DNA of 64,000 nt from an uncultured Bacteroidales bacterium (GCA_947625885.1 CANQQA010000007.1:1-64000); one strand, 5' to 3'; positions 54,671 to 64,000 are shown, counted from the first letter of the stretch. The notes: generated by a model from the letters alone, not told the origin. Translations and numbers: made by a program.

Positions 54671-56014
54671 ATGGAAAAGAAAAAACGTATCGTAGTGCTC
54701 GGTGCCGGCGAAAGCGGTGCAGGAGCTGCCGTTTTGGCAAAGGTCAAAGGATTCGACGTATTCGTTTCGGATATGTCGTCGATAAAAGAACAGTATAAAA
54801 AACAGCTCGACGACTACCATATCGAATGGGAAGAGGGCAGACACACCGAAGAAAAAATCCTGAATGCCGACGAAGTGGTAAAAAGTCCGGGCATACCGGA
54901 GACTGCCCCGATGATACAGGCATTGGAAGGGAAAAACATTCCCATTGTCTCGGAAATAGAATTTGCCGGACGCTACACCCATGCCCGCATGATATGTATC
55001 ACCGGCAGTAACGGTAAAACGACAACAACTCTGCTCACTTATCACATATTGAAAAAAGCGGGATTGAACGTAGGACTTGCCGGCAACGTGGGAAAAAGCC
55101 TCGCTTTCCAAGTCGCCACCGAAGAACACGACTACTATGTCATCGAATTGAGCAGTTTCCAACTCGACAATATGTACCGCTTCAAAGCCGATATTGCCGT
55201 GCTGCTCAACATCACCCCCGACCACCTCGACCGCTACGGGTACGAAATGCAAAACTATGTCGATGCCAAATTCCGCATCACACAGAACCAAACCGAAAAA
55301 GATGCGTTTGTCTTTTGGAACGATGACCCCATTATCACGCGAGAGTTGTCGAAACATTATTTGAAAGCGCGTCTCTATCCGTTTGCCGAGACAAAAGAAT
55401 GCGGGGTGAAAGCCTACACCGAAAACGAACATCTCTATATCGAAACGCCCGACGACATATTCGATATGGACGAAGAGCAGCTTTCGCTGCCCGGACGGCA
55501 CAACCTGTACAACTCCATGGCAGCCGGCATCTCCGCCCGCATTCTCGAAATACGCAAAGATACGTTGCGGGAGGCGCTTTCCGATTTCGCCGGCGTAGAG
55601 CATCGGTTGGAGAAAGTAGCTTGCGTGCGGGGCGTCGCATTCGTAAACGACTCCAAGGCGACCAATGTCAATTCGTGCTGGTACGCCATGGAAAGCATGA
55701 CCACGCCTGTCGTGCTGATTCTCGGCGGAAAAGACAAAGGCAACGACTACACCGAAATAGAACAGGTGGTGCGAAAAAAAGCGAAAGCCATCATCTGTCT
55801 GGGAGTAGATAACAGCAAACTGCACCGCTTCTTCGACGACAAAGTACCTTACATCTGCGACGCCGCGTCGATGCGCGAGGCGGTCGATAAAGCCTTTGCT
55901 GCGGCAGTTCCGGGCGACACGGTGCTGCTCTCGCCCTGCTGCGCAAGTTTCGACCTTTTCAAAAGCTACGAAGACCGCGGCACCCAATTCAAAGAGTGTG
56001 TACGTAATTTGTAA
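54671..56014 (+). CDS. murD: UDP-MurNAc-L-alanine:D-glutamate ligase MurD
   Basis: Adds D-glutamate to the peptidoglycan precursor. The 447-residue protein has an N-terminal GAGESGAGAA Rossmann motif, ATP site TGSNGKTTTT (about residue 114), NITPDHLDR and the C-terminal lobe ending FDLFKSYEDRGTQF. There is no gap from mraY and 10 nt to ftsW. Confidence 0.96.
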   Translation: MEKKKRIVVLGAGESGAGAAVLAKVKGFDVFVSDMSSIKEQYKKQLDDYHIEWEEGRHTEEKILNADEVVKSPGIPETAPMIQALEGKNIPIVSEIEFAGRYTHARMICITGSNGKTTTTLLTYHILKKAGLNVGLAGNVGKSLAFQVATEEHDYYVIELSSFQLDNMYRFKADIAVLLNITPDHLDRYGYEMQNYVDAKFRITQNQTEKDAFVFWNDDPIITRELSKHYLKARLYPFAETKECGVKAYTENEHLYIETPDDIFDMDEEQLSLPGRHNLYNSMAAGISARILEIRKDTLREALSDFAGVEHRLEKVACVRGVAFVNDSKATNVNSCWYAMESMTTPVVLILGGKDKGNDYTEIEQVVRKKAKAIICLGVDNSKLHRFFDDKVPYICDAASMREAVDKAFAAAVPGDTVLLSPCCASFDLFKSYEDRGTQFKECVRNL

Positions 56015-56024
56015 TCGAAATCCG

Positions 56025-57281
56025 ATGAGCAAAGAAAATTCCATATTCAAGGGCGACCGGTATCTGTGGGGTATATACTTCATGCTGTGCGTTATATCCA
56101 TCATCGAAATATACAGTTCGTCGAGCTACCTGACGCGCTACGGCGGAAATTTTCTGAGACCGGCAATGCGCCAAATCGGACTTGTCATCTTCGGTACGAC
56201 ACTGGTGGTGTGTATGCACAACATACATTATAAATGGAGCAAACTGCTCATGCTGGGACTCACGCCGCTTACGCTGCTGCTGCTTATCTGGGCATTGTTT
56301 CTCGGTCGGTGGCTGGACTTCGGCTTTTCGGTACAGCCGTCGGAATTGGCGAAACTATCGGTGATTCTCTTGCTCGCATTCATTTTGGCAAAATACCAAG
56401 ACCCCGAACGAAAAGGCGCGGGAACAAAAGCCTTCAAATACAGTCTCATCGTTACCGGAATTGCCTGTCTGCTGATAGTCAAAGACAACCTCTCCACCGC
56501 CTTGTTGGTCGGTGTCGTGAGCTTCTGCATGATGATAATAGCAAAAGTGGAGTGGAAAAAACTGCTCTTGCTGGCAGCCGTCGTCATGGCAGCCGTCGTC
56601 GTCCTGCTGTCGGTGTCGGTAATGGTTTACAAATACGAAGAAGCTGTGAAAAAAACATTTCCGGTATTGGGTAAAACCCGTATGGCGACATGGGGCGGAC
56701 GCTGTGCCCGATTCTTCGAAAGCAACGATAAAAAAGCGTACGAAGAAGCGATTGTCGATGACAATTACCAAGAGCAGCACGCCTATATGGCAGTGGCAAA
56801 CAGCAAAGGCGTCGGGGTGTGGCCCGGCAACAGCCGTGCCCGGGATTTCCTGCCCGAAGCCTATTCCGATTTCATCTACGCCATCATCATCGAAGAAACG
56901 GGCATTCTCGGCGGAATTTTCGTCATGGCGCTTTACATCTCGCTACTGCTGCGCGCCGGCTCCATTGCCCGACAATGCGACAAAGCCTATCCGGCATTCC
57001 TGATAACCGGACTGGCTACCATGATTGCCTTTCAGGCATTGATAAACATGGGCGTGTCGGTAGGACTTTTCCCCGTCACGGGACAGCCTCTGCCGCTGGT
57101 CAGTCGGGGCGGTTCATCGTTTATGGTAATAAGCGCTTACTTCGGAATCATGTTGAGTATAAGCCGGTTTGCCAAACAGACAGGCATAGAAGATGCCGAT
57201 ACTTCGACAGAAGACGACAACGATATATCAGCCCCCAACCCCGTACAAAAAATAAATGAATATGATGAAAGTACTGATTAG
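56025..57281 (+). CDS. ftsW: Division SEDS glycosyltransferase FtsW
   Basis: Polymerises lipid II at the septum with FtsI. The 418-residue protein has about nine or ten TMs and the SEDS signatures QPSELAKL, SDFIYAIIIEETG and TGQPLPLVSRGGSS. The ATG at 56025 is used; the tracked ORF reaches back into murD out of frame. The C-terminus is a hydrophilic acidic tail (DADTSTEDDND). It overlaps murG by 26 nt. Confidence 0.95.
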   Translation: MSKENSIFKGDRYLWGIYFMLCVISIIEIYSSSSYLTRYGGNFLRPAMRQIGLVIFGTTLVVCMHNIHYKWSKLLMLGLTPLTLLLLIWALFLGRWLDFGFSVQPSELAKLSVILLLAFILAKYQDPERKGAGTKAFKYSLIVTGIACLLIVKDNLSTALLVGVVSFCMMIIAKVEWKKLLLLAAVVMAAVVVLLSVSVMVYKYEEAVKKTFPVLGKTRMATWGGRCARFFESNDKKAYEEAIVDDNYQEQHAYMAVANSKGVGVWPGNSRARDFLPEAYSDFIYAIIIEETGILGGIFVMALYISLLLRAGSIARQCDKAYPAFLITGLATMIAFQALINMGVSVGLFPVTGQPLPLVSRGGSSFMVISAYFGIMLSISRFAKQTGIEDADTSTEDDNDISAPNPVQKINEYDESTD

Positions 57282-58368
57282 CGGAGGCGGTACGGGCGGA
57301 CACATATTTCCCGCCATATCCATTGCCAACGCCGTGAAAGAAAAATGTCCCGATGCCGAAATTCTTTTTGTCGGCGCAGAAAACCGTATGGAAATGGAAA
57401 AAGTACCGGCTGCCGGATATAAAATCGAAGGGTTGCCGGTAAGCGGTTTTTCCCGCCGGCAGATATGGAAAAACGTGCGGGTACTTTACCGTCTGTTCAA
57501 AAGCATTCGCATGGCACGGAGAATCATCGACCGCTTTCAGCCCGATATTGCCGTAGGCGTAGGAGGCTACGCCAGCGGTCCCACCCTGTGGGCTGCGGCA
57601 AAAAAAGGTGTGCCGACACTTATACAGGAACAAAACTCGTATGCCGGCGTAACCAATAAACTGCTGGCATCGAAAGCGGAGAAAATATGCGTCGCCTACG
57701 AAAACATGGAGCGCTTTTTCCCGAAAGAAAAAATCGTACTTACGGGCAATCCGGTACGGCAGGACTTGTTGGAAAGCAGTACCACGCGCGAGGAGGCGAT
57801 ACGTTTTTTCGACCTCGACCCGCAGAAGAAAACGATTCTCATCATAGGCGGCAGCTTGGGTGCACGCACACTGAATCAAAGTGTTATCGACTATCTCTCC
57901 CACATACCGGAAGATGTGCAAATCATCTGGCAAAGCGGCAAATATTACGATGAAACCGCCCGTGCAGCGCTGAAAGGGAAAAAACGTTTCCACATCATAC
58001 AGATGCCGTTCATCGCCCGCATGGACATGGCATACCGTGCTGCCGACTTGGTGATTTCACGGGCTGGCGCCGGAACCATTTCCGAACTGTGCCTGCTGGG
58101 CAAAGCGGCGATACTCGTGCCTTCGCCTAACGTTGCCGAAGACCATCAGACAAAAAACGCAAAAGCCCTTTCGAGCCGAGGCGCCGCCCTGTTCATTTCC
58201 GACAGCGACGCTGTCGATTTGCTTATGAACAAAGCCATCAACACGGTACGGCAAGACGCCTTGCTGGCGAATATGCGGAAACAAATCTCCCTGTTGGCGC
58301 AACGCGATTCGGCAGCCCGCATCGCCGACATCGTGCTCCATATCATCACCGAAAAACAATCGAAATGA
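57256..58368 (+). CDS. murG: MurG, lipid II synthase
   Basis: Membrane-associated GT28 enzyme that adds GlcNAc to lipid I. Motifs in the 370-residue protein are ISGGGTGGHIFPAIS (about residues 8-22), GVGGYASGP and the UDP-GlcNAc site ISRAGAGTISELCLLGKAAI. In-frame ATGs at 57262 and 57265 are alternative starts. It overlaps ftsW by 26 nt and murC by 4 nt. Confidence 0.96.
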   Translation: MNMMKVLISGGGTGGHIFPAISIANAVKEKCPDAEILFVGAENRMEMEKVPAAGYKIEGLPVSGFSRRQIWKNVRVLYRLFKSIRMARRIIDRFQPDIAVGVGGYASGPTLWAAAKKGVPTLIQEQNSYAGVTNKLLASKAEKICVAYENMERFFPKEKIVLTGNPVRQDLLESSTTREEAIRFFDLDPQKKTILIIGGSLGARTLNQSVIDYLSHIPEDVQIIWQSGKYYDETARAALKGKKRFHIIQMPFIARMDMAYRAADLVISRAGAGTISELCLLGKAAILVPSPNVAEDHQTKNAKALSSRGAALFISDSDAVDLLMNKAINTVRQDALLANMRKQISLLAQRDSAARIADIVLHIITEKQSK

Positions 58369-59741
58369 AACCCATAACCGAATACAACGCCATCTATTTC
58401 GTCGGTGCCGGCGGCATCGGCATGAGTGCGCTTGTCCGTTATTTTTTAGCCAAAGGCTATTCCGTCGGAGGCTACGACAAAACCGCTTCGGCATTGACCG
58501 ACGCCCTTTCCCGTGAAGGCGCGCAGCTGTTTTACGACGAAAATCCCGAATTGATACCGACCGCCTTCCGCGACGCCGAAAAAACGCTGGTGGTTTATAC
58601 GCCTGCCGTTCCGCAGACGCATCGGGGTCTTGTCTATTTCCGCACACACAGTTTCGACATAGCCAAACGGGCGGAGGTGCTCGGTCTGATAACCCGCGCC
58701 GGTCGCGGACTGTGTTTCGCCGGCACGCACGGAAAGACGACGACATCGAGCATGGCGGCGCACATACTGGCGCAATCGTCGATAGGGTGCAGCGCATTTC
58801 TCGGCGGCATACTGAAAAACTACGACAGCAACCTGATACTCTCCGACAAAAGCGATTTGGTGGTTATCGAAGCCGATGAATACGACCGTTCGTTCCACCA
58901 GCTGCGTCCCTATATGGCTGTCATCACCGCCGTAGATGCCGACCACCTCGACATCTACGGAACACACGAAGCCTACCTCGAAAGTTTCCGCCACTTCACC
59001 TCTCTGATTCGTCCCGACGGCGTGCTGTTGATGAAAAAGGGTCTGCCTCTGCAACCCGACTTGGCGGAAGGTGTACGGCTGTACAGCTATTCGCTCGACG
59101 AAGGCGGCGACTTTCATGCCGACCATATCCGGACGGGCGACGGTCGCATCTGTTTCGACTTCGTAACTCCGAACGGGGTCATTCCCGATATAGAACTCGG
59201 CGTGCCGGTGCGCATCAACATCGAAAACGGCGTGGCGGCTATGGCTATCGCCCTGCTCAACGGCGCACAGCCCGATGAAATACGGCGCGCCATGAAGAGT
59301 TTTGCGGGCGCACAACGACGCTTCGACTACTGGTTGCGCGGCGAAAAAATACTCATCGACGACTATGCCCACCACCCCGACGAGATAAAGGCGAGCCTGT
59401 CGTCGGTACGGGCGTTGTATCCCGACAAAAAAATATCGGTGATATTCCAGCCGCACCTCTACTCCCGCACCCGCGATTTCTGCGACGAATTTGCCGCCGC
59501 CCTTTCGCTGGCTGACGAATTGATACTGCTCGACATATATCCGGCACGGGAACTTCCCATACCCGGCGTAACCTCGCAAATCATCTTCGACAAAGTAAAA
59601 TGCAAAAAGAAAGAACTTTGCCCGAAAGAAAAATTGCTGGAACGAATAAAAGAGCGTACCTTTGAAGTCTTGATAACGTTAGGAGCAGGCGATGTAAATC
59701 TGCTGCTGCCGGAGATACGCGACATCATAACCCGTTCATGA
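58365..59741 (+). CDS. murC: UDP-N-acetylmuramate:L-alanine ligase MurC
   Basis: Adds L-alanine to UDP-MurNAc. The 458-residue protein shows FVGAGGIGMSALV near the N-terminus, the ATP site AGTHGKTTTSSM (about residue 118), EADEYDRSF and the C-terminal YAHHPDEIKA. It overlaps murG and ftsQ by 4 nt each (ATGA), a sign of translational coupling. Confidence 0.96.
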   Translation: MKPITEYNAIYFVGAGGIGMSALVRYFLAKGYSVGGYDKTASALTDALSREGAQLFYDENPELIPTAFRDAEKTLVVYTPAVPQTHRGLVYFRTHSFDIAKRAEVLGLITRAGRGLCFAGTHGKTTTSSMAAHILAQSSIGCSAFLGGILKNYDSNLILSDKSDLVVIEADEYDRSFHQLRPYMAVITAVDADHLDIYGTHEAYLESFRHFTSLIRPDGVLLMKKGLPLQPDLAEGVRLYSYSLDEGGDFHADHIRTGDGRICFDFVTPNGVIPDIELGVPVRINIENGVAAMAIALLNGAQPDEIRRAMKSFAGAQRRFDYWLRGEKILIDDYAHHPDEIKASLSSVRALYPDKKISVIFQPHLYSRTRDFCDEFAAALSLADELILLDIYPARELPIPGVTSQIIFDKVKCKKKELCPKEKLLERIKERTFEVLITLGAGDVNLLLPEIRDIITRS

Positions 59742-60466
59742 AAAAACTGTTCATCTACATATCGGCTGCCGTTTTCTCGCTCTACCTGATAGGTGCGGGC
59801 ATTTGGAGTGCGACCCAAGCGTACCGGCGCGAGTATGCCGGTCTGCGTGTAGTGGTTACCGACAGTGCGCGGGTGCAGTACCTCACCTCGACAGAGATAA
59901 GCAAGTCCATTCAGAAACATATTCCGCTGAAATACGGAATGCCGCTGTCGCAAGCCGATGCCGATTCGATAGAATCGTTTTTACGCAGAAACCGGCTCAT
60001 CGCCGAAGTCGAATGCTACAAAACGCCTTCGGGGCTTTTGCGCGTCGATGTAGAGCAGTGCGTGCCCATACTGCGGGTATTCGGAACCGACGGCACCTAC
60101 TTTGTCGATGAACACGGAAAGACGATTCCGGATATGCTCCCCATAGCGGTATACGTGCCGGTGGCAACGGGAAATATCTCGACATCGTTCGCGTGTGAAG
60201 AGCTTTACCCGTTCGCCCTTTTTCTGCAAAAAAATGACTTCTGGCGGGCACAGATAGAACAAATCTGCGTGAACGCCAAAGGAGAAGTGGAATTGATACC
60301 CCGTGTGGGAGAACATCGAATTTTGTTGGGAAAAATATCCGATTATAAAGAAAAACTCGATAACTTGCGCTGTTTTTACGAACAAGCATTATCGGTATGC
60401 GGTTGGAACAAATATAAAACCATCAATCTGAAATATAAAAATCAGGTGGTGGCTACACGGCGATAA
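59738..60466 (+). CDS. ftsQ: Cell division protein FtsQ
   Basis: 242-residue bitopic protein with an N-terminal TM (about 5-24) and a periplasmic POTRA-like plus FtsQ domain (YLTSTEISKSIQ onward, VDVEQCVPILRVF, ending YKNQVVATRR). Identification rests on position between murC and ftsA as well as these features. ftsA starts 10 nt downstream. Confidence 0.9.
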   Translation: MKKLFIYISAAVFSLYLIGAGIWSATQAYRREYAGLRVVVTDSARVQYLTSTEISKSIQKHIPLKYGMPLSQADADSIESFLRRNRLIAEVECYKTPSGLLRVDVEQCVPILRVFGTDGTYFVDEHGKTIPDMLPIAVYVPVATGNISTSFACEELYPFALFLQKNDFWRAQIEQICVNAKGEVELIPRVGEHRILLGKISDYKEKLDNLRCFYEQALSVCGWNKYKTINLKYKNQVVATRR

Positions 60467-60476
60467 AAAGAGAGCT

Positions 60477-61787
60477 ATGCAGGAAGGAAAGAATTACATT
60501 GTGGCTTTTGACTTGGGATCGTCTCATATCGTAGGGGCGGCAGGGCATCGCGAAGACGACGGAAAATTCGTCGTCGATGCCATAGAAATGGAAAAGAGTG
60601 CCGGGTGCATCAAACGCGGACGGGTAATCAACGTGTCCGACACGGCACACAAAGTGGGGCTGCTCAAACGCCGACTCGAAAACCGCATTTCTCCGAGCAA
60701 AATCTCCCAAGTGTATGTAGGGGTGGGCGGGCAGTCGATACGCTCCGTCGAATTTCCGCTGTCCCGCACCATTTCTCCGGACATTCCGATTACCGAAAAC
60801 CTGCTGGCAGAAATGGAAACGGAAGCTCGCCACAACACGGTGAACAACAATTTGGCGGTATTCGATGCCATTGCGGGCGAATGCCGTGTCGATGACCGCA
60901 TTTCCACCTCTCCATGCGGTGAGTACGGCTCGGAAATCCGTATCTCCTACCGCCTTATCGTCGGCAACGAACAACACAAACGCAATCTCGAAAAAGTATT
61001 CGAACAGGCAAAAATAGAGGTGGCAGGGTACATCACGACCGCAAACGCCACGGCGGCTGCCGTGCTGTCGGGCGAAGAACGACAAGGGTGCGCCCTGCTC
61101 GACTGCGGCGCCGAGACCACCACACTCGCTTTGTTCAAGGACGGGTATTTGGTCTATTTGGTAACGATACCGCTGGGCGGCAACAACATCACCCGCGACA
61201 TCGGCGACCTGCACATTACCGAAGCCGAAGCCGAAACACTGAAATGCGCTTTCGCACCGGAAAAAGAAAATGAACTCTCCCTGCCGGACGAATGGGTGCG
61301 GCAAGGCTATATCATCAACATCAAGCCGGAAGACTTGAAAAACGTCATCACCTCCCGCCTCGAAGAAATCGTGGGCAATGTAAACCATCAGCTCGACGAG
61401 TCGCGGTACAAGAATTTTATGGGAAACGGTATCACGCTAATTGGCGGAACAGCACAGCTCAAAGGACTGAAAGAGTGTCTGTTCAGAGAGACGAAACTCG
61501 ACGTTTGTCGGGGAACGCTGATAGGAGCATCACTCGGCAAAGCTCAAAATATCAACGGCATCGCCTGCGCCGCCGTCATCGGACTGCTTTTGTCGGGAAA
61601 AGAGGTTTGCGCCGCGCCCGAAAATCCGATCGCAGCGGAAGCACCAGCAGCGGAAACGCCGGAAGTGTCGGACAAAAAAGAACCGACCCCTTCCCAATCT
61701 GCCAAACCCAAAGAGGAACCGCGAAGCAAAGGACGTTTGGGCAGGTTATTCGATATTGCTAAGGATTTTGTCGATGGAGAGGAATAA
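60477..61787 (+). CDS. ftsA: Cell division protein FtsA
   Basis: Actin-like membrane tether for FtsZ, 436 residues. The ATPase motifs are VAFDLGSSHIVG (about residues 9-20), ALLDCGAETT and LIGGTAQLKGL. After a proline/alanine/glutamate-rich linker (about 380-415) the C-terminal GRLGRLFDIAKDFVD forms the expected amphipathic membrane-targeting helix. ftsZ follows 17 nt downstream. Confidence 0.95.
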   Translation: MQEGKNYIVAFDLGSSHIVGAAGHREDDGKFVVDAIEMEKSAGCIKRGRVINVSDTAHKVGLLKRRLENRISPSKISQVYVGVGGQSIRSVEFPLSRTISPDIPITENLLAEMETEARHNTVNNNLAVFDAIAGECRVDDRISTSPCGEYGSEIRISYRLIVGNEQHKRNLEKVFEQAKIEVAGYITTANATAAAVLSGEERQGCALLDCGAETTTLALFKDGYLVYLVTIPLGGNNITRDIGDLHITEAEAETLKCAFAPEKENELSLPDEWVRQGYIINIKPEDLKNVITSRLEEIVGNVNHQLDESRYKNFMGNGITLIGGTAQLKGLKECLFRETKLDVCRGTLIGASLGKAQNINGIACAAVIGLLLSGKEVCAAPENPIAAEAPAAETPEVSDKKEPTPSQSAKPKEEPRSKGRLGRLFDIAKDFVDGEE

Positions 61788-61804
61788 TTTAGAGCATTTA
61801 TACT

Positions 61805-62992
61805 ATGGAAACAGATAAACCCCAATTCGTCGTAGAAAACCACGAGGAGCTGCCCGCTATCATCAAGGTGGTAGGCGTGGGCGGCGGCGGCGGAAATGCC
61901 GTCAAAAATATGTACCGCACCGGTATCAAAGATGTTTTCTATCTCCTTTGCAATACCGACAAACAGGCGATGAAGAAATCGGAAATTCCCACGCTGCTGC
62001 TCGGCAAAGACGGTTACGGGGCAGGCGGGGAACCCGAAGTAGCCCGCAAATTGGCAGAGGAAAGCGTCGACGATATACGAGCGCAATTCGAGGACACCGA
62101 CATGGTGTTCATCACCGCCGGCATGGGTGGCGGCACCGGTACGGGCGCTTCGCCTATCGTGGCGAGAGAAGCCAAAAGCATGGGCGTGCTGACGATAGGG
62201 GTCGTTACCATACCTTTTGCCTTTGAAGCCGAATACAAAATAAAACAGGCATTGGCGGGCGTGGAAGAACTCCGGAAAAATGTCGATGCCCTGCTGGTCA
62301 TCAACAACGAAAACCTGCGAAAAGTATTTCCCGACCTGACGTGGCTGAATGCCTTTCAAAAAGCCGATGAAACATTGACGGTCGCCGCCAAGAGCATCGC
62401 CGAACTGATAACGATCGAAGGGCATATAAACCTCGACTTCCGCGATGTACGGACGACCCTCAAAGACGGGGGTGTCGCCGTAATGAGCAGCGGATACGGA
62501 GAGGGCGAACACCGCATCACCAAAGCCATAGAAGACGCCATACGCTCGCCCCTGTTGGCAGCGGACAATCTCTATAACGCCAAACGGATACTGATGAATC
62601 TTTATCTGAGTTCCAAATCCGACAATCAGGTGATTATGGACGAGTTCAAGGAGTTGAACGAATTTATGGCGAAATTCGACGGCGTAAAGACCATTTCGGG
62701 CATTACTATCGACGACACGCTCGACGACAAAGTGAAGGTTACGATTTTGGCTGCGGGCTTCGGCACGGGCAGCATCGACATGACCGACGCCTATCCGAAA
62801 GAAAATGCGTATGCCATTCTTTCCATCGCCCAGATGGACAACAACGCGATACTCGACAAATTAGACCGCACGCCGGCTTACAAACGTCCGTCGGATTTCT
62901 TGAAACAGTTGGCGAACATGAGCGCTGCCGAAACCGAACCCGAAAAAGAAGAAACCTATAACAACAACGGCACTATCCGATTCGCCGAATAA
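61805..62992 (+). CDS. ftsZ: Cell division GTPase FtsZ
   Basis: Tubulin-like GTPase that forms the division ring. The 395-residue protein has GVGGGGGNAVKNM (about 23-35), the tubulin signature GGGTGTGASPIV (about 107-118) and the T7 loop NLDFRDVRTTLKDGG. It is shorter than the Bacteroides enzyme as I remember it (about 430). The C-terminal linker is brief, and the end NNNGTIRFAE may be the conserved C-terminal peptide that binds FtsA. Confidence 0.97.
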   Translation: METDKPQFVVENHEELPAIIKVVGVGGGGGNAVKNMYRTGIKDVFYLLCNTDKQAMKKSEIPTLLLGKDGYGAGGEPEVARKLAEESVDDIRAQFEDTDMVFITAGMGGGTGTGASPIVAREAKSMGVLTIGVVTIPFAFEAEYKIKQALAGVEELRKNVDALLVINNENLRKVFPDLTWLNAFQKADETLTVAAKSIAELITIEGHINLDFRDVRTTLKDGGVAVMSSGYGEGEHRITKAIEDAIRSPLLAADNLYNAKRILMNLYLSSKSDNQVIMDEFKELNEFMAKFDGVKTISGITIDDTLDDKVKVTILAAGFGTGSIDMTDAYPKENAYAILSIAQMDNNAILDKLDRTPAYKRPSDFLKQLANMSAAETEPEKEETYNNNGTIRFAE

Positions 62993-63039
62993 TCCGACAA
63001 ACGCGAAAAAAAATAGAAACAAAATAAAAAGGTAAAAAG

Positions 63040-63489
63040 ATGAATTTATTCGATCAAATCAGCAACGACATCAAAGCCGCCATGCTGGCTCGCGACAAAC
63101 AGCGTCTCGAAGCCTTGCGCGGCATCAAAAAAGAGTTTATCGAAGCAAAAACCGCCAAAGGCGCCGACGGCGAACTGTCTGACGACACCGCCATGAAAAT
63201 CTTGGTGAAAATGGCGAAACAGCGTCGGGAAAGCGCACAAATCTATTCCGAGCAAAACCGTCCCGACCTTGCCGAGCCGGAGTTGGCAGAAGCCGCCGTC
63301 ATCGAATCGTACCTGCCGAAACCCCTGAGCGACGCCGAACTGGAAGCCGCCATCAAGGCTATCATCGCCGAAACGGGCGCTGCCTCGATAAAAGAGATGG
63401 GTAAAGTGATGGGCATCGCCTCGAAAAAATTAGCAGGTAAAGCCGACGGAAAAGCCATTTCGGAAAAAGTAAAAGCCCTGCTGGCTTGA
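63040..63489 (+). CDS. GatB/YqeY domain-containing protein
   Basis: 149-residue helical protein of the YqeY family, related to the tail domain of the GatB amidotransferase subunit. Family segments are LFDQISNDIKAAMLARDK, ESYLPKPLSDAELE and KAISEKVKALL. It would bind tRNA, but its function is unsettled. It commonly follows ftsZ in Bacteroidales, as here 47 nt downstream, and precedes serS. Confidence 0.9.
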   Translation: MNLFDQISNDIKAAMLARDKQRLEALRGIKKEFIEAKTAKGADGELSDDTAMKILVKMAKQRRESAQIYSEQNRPDLAEPELAEAAVIESYLPKPLSDAELEAAIKAIIAETGAASIKEMGKVMGIASKKLAGKADGKAISEKVKALLA

Positions 63490-63530
63490 AAAAGAAACGA
63501 AAAAGATTGTTCATTTAAGACAGATAAATT

Positions 63531-64000
63531 ATGCTGACACTTGCCGCCATTAAAGAAAACCCCGAAGAGATTATTCGGAAGTTGACAAAAAAACATTTCG
63601 ACGCACGGGAAGCGATTACCAAAGTTTTAGACCTCGACAAGGTGCGCCGCTCGTCGCAAGCCGAACTCGACGCAAACCTGTCGGAACTGAAAGGTTTGGC
63701 CGCCCAAATAGGAAAACTGATGAAAGAGGGCAAACCCTCCGAAGCCGAAGCGGTGAAACAGAAAGTCGCCGACATGAAAGAGGCGAACAAAAAGCTCGAA
63801 GACGCCATGACATCCGCCGAATCGGAGATTACCGAAATACTGCTCTCCGTGCCGAACACGCCGTGCGATATGGTGCCCGAAGGTCGTACCGCCGAAGACA
63901 ATCTGGTGGAACGCACGGGTGGAAAAGTACCCGACCTGCCTGCCGACGCCCTGCCGCACTGGGAGTTGGCTCGGAAATACGACATCATCGACTTCGAGCT
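63531..64000 (+). CDS. serS: Seryl-tRNA synthetase, 5' part (cut by window end)
   Basis: Open frame running off the window, so absent from the ORF track. It starts MLTLAAIKENPEEIIRKL and continues through the long antiparallel coiled-coil arm (SELKGLAAQIGKLMKEGK), then SVPNTPCDMVPEG and PHWELARKYDIIDFE, all typical of SerRS. About 156 residues are visible; the catalytic domain lies beyond the window. The start is 41 nt after the YqeY-like gene. Confidence 0.93.
   Translation, partial: MLTLAAIKENPEEIIRKLTKKHFDAREAITKVLDLDKVRRSSQAELDANLSELKGLAAQIGKLMKEGKPSEAEAVKQKVADMKEANKKLEDAMTSAESEITEILLSVPNTPCDMVPEGRTAEDNLVERTGGKVPDLPADALPHWELARKYDIIDFE

Noticed and set aside
53429-56104. 891-codon minus-strand ORF
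   Set aside because: It lies antisense to mraY and murD, which have full family motifs. The product is rich in His, Phe, Arg and Gln, as expected of an antisense frame in GC-skewed coding DNA.

Overview
The window looks like the chromosome of a member of the Bacteroidales (Bacteroidota). The reasons are the gene content (RprX/RprY, DUF4290-murA-rimM, parA-parB-DUF5683-mltD, serC-serA-DUF1015, GlsB/GlsA glycine-lipid acyltransferases beside a dcw cluster, a DUF2490 protein and a NigD-like lipoprotein), the many TAnnTTTG-type -7 boxes, some with TTTG about 19 nt upstream, and the near absence of Shine-Dalgarno sequences. Base composition is close to 50% GC by eye, with an AT-rich islet at about 38.8-40.2 kb. 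The genus cannot be fixed from the sequence alone; a Barnesiella-, Coprobacter- or Muribaculum-like organism is possible.

Layout. 0.2-3.4 kb: tsaB, DUF4290, murA, rimM. 3.5-5.7 kb: rprX-rprY two-component pair (minus). 6.0-8.1 kb: an EF-G paralogue with a degenerate GTPase centre (minus). 8.35-12.3 kb: hemW, DUF2490 and rlmH, nadC and an IMPACT-family protein. 12.35-14.65 kb: divergent mdh and gapA. 14.7-18 kb: an orphan small gene with a striking upstream inverted repeat, then a LexA-like S24 repressor in an operon with trmB and mrp. 18-22 kb: purT and a pectin-type pair (CE8 pectinesterase, GH43). 22.2-26.2 kb: parA, parB, DUF5683 and a LysM lytic transglycosylase. 26.3-30.5 kb: serine operon serC-serA-DUF1015 followed by a lipoprotein. 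30.5-34.7 kb (minus): aroQ-pyk-O-methyltransferase-rbfA-lolE-type permease, divergent from xerD. 35.8-38.7 kb (minus): ABC importer for an iron chelate, heme or cobalamin. 38.9-41.5 kb: AT-rich islet with a BRO-N/Fic fusion, a gene remnant and an exported phosphatidylserine-decarboxylase-like protein. 41.6-48.3 kb: DUF2795, pduO, a methyltransferase, ribH, a TPR membrane protein, recF-DUF721-thioesterase and glsB/glsA. 48.5-63 kb: dcw cluster rsmH-ftsL-ftsI-murE-mraY-murD-ftsW-murG-murC-ftsQ-ftsA-ftsZ, then yqeY and the 5' part of serS.

How the genes work together. Most of the window is conserved housekeeping: peptidoglycan synthesis and division (murA, the dcw cluster, mltD), chromosome segregation (parAB, xerD), translation and RNA modification (tsaB, rimM, rlmH, trmB, rbfA, serS, EF-G2), central carbon and amino-acid metabolism (gapA, mdh, pyk, serCA, aroQ, nadC, purT) and envelope lipids (glsBA, the PSD-like protein). 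Several enzymes carry lineage-type active-site changes that can be read directly: MurA has Asp in place of the catalytic Cys, SerA has Lys in place of the catalytic His, and the EF-G paralogue has Ser in place of the catalytic His.

No tRNA, rRNA, CRISPR array, intact insertion sequence or prophage was seen. The least ordinary stretch is the Fic islet. The best candidates for new biology are the BRO-N/Fic fusion with its altered auto-inhibitory motif, the S24 repressor operon, and the 14-bp inverted repeat at 15.1 kb. Positions of short sites were counted by eye and could be off by a base or two.
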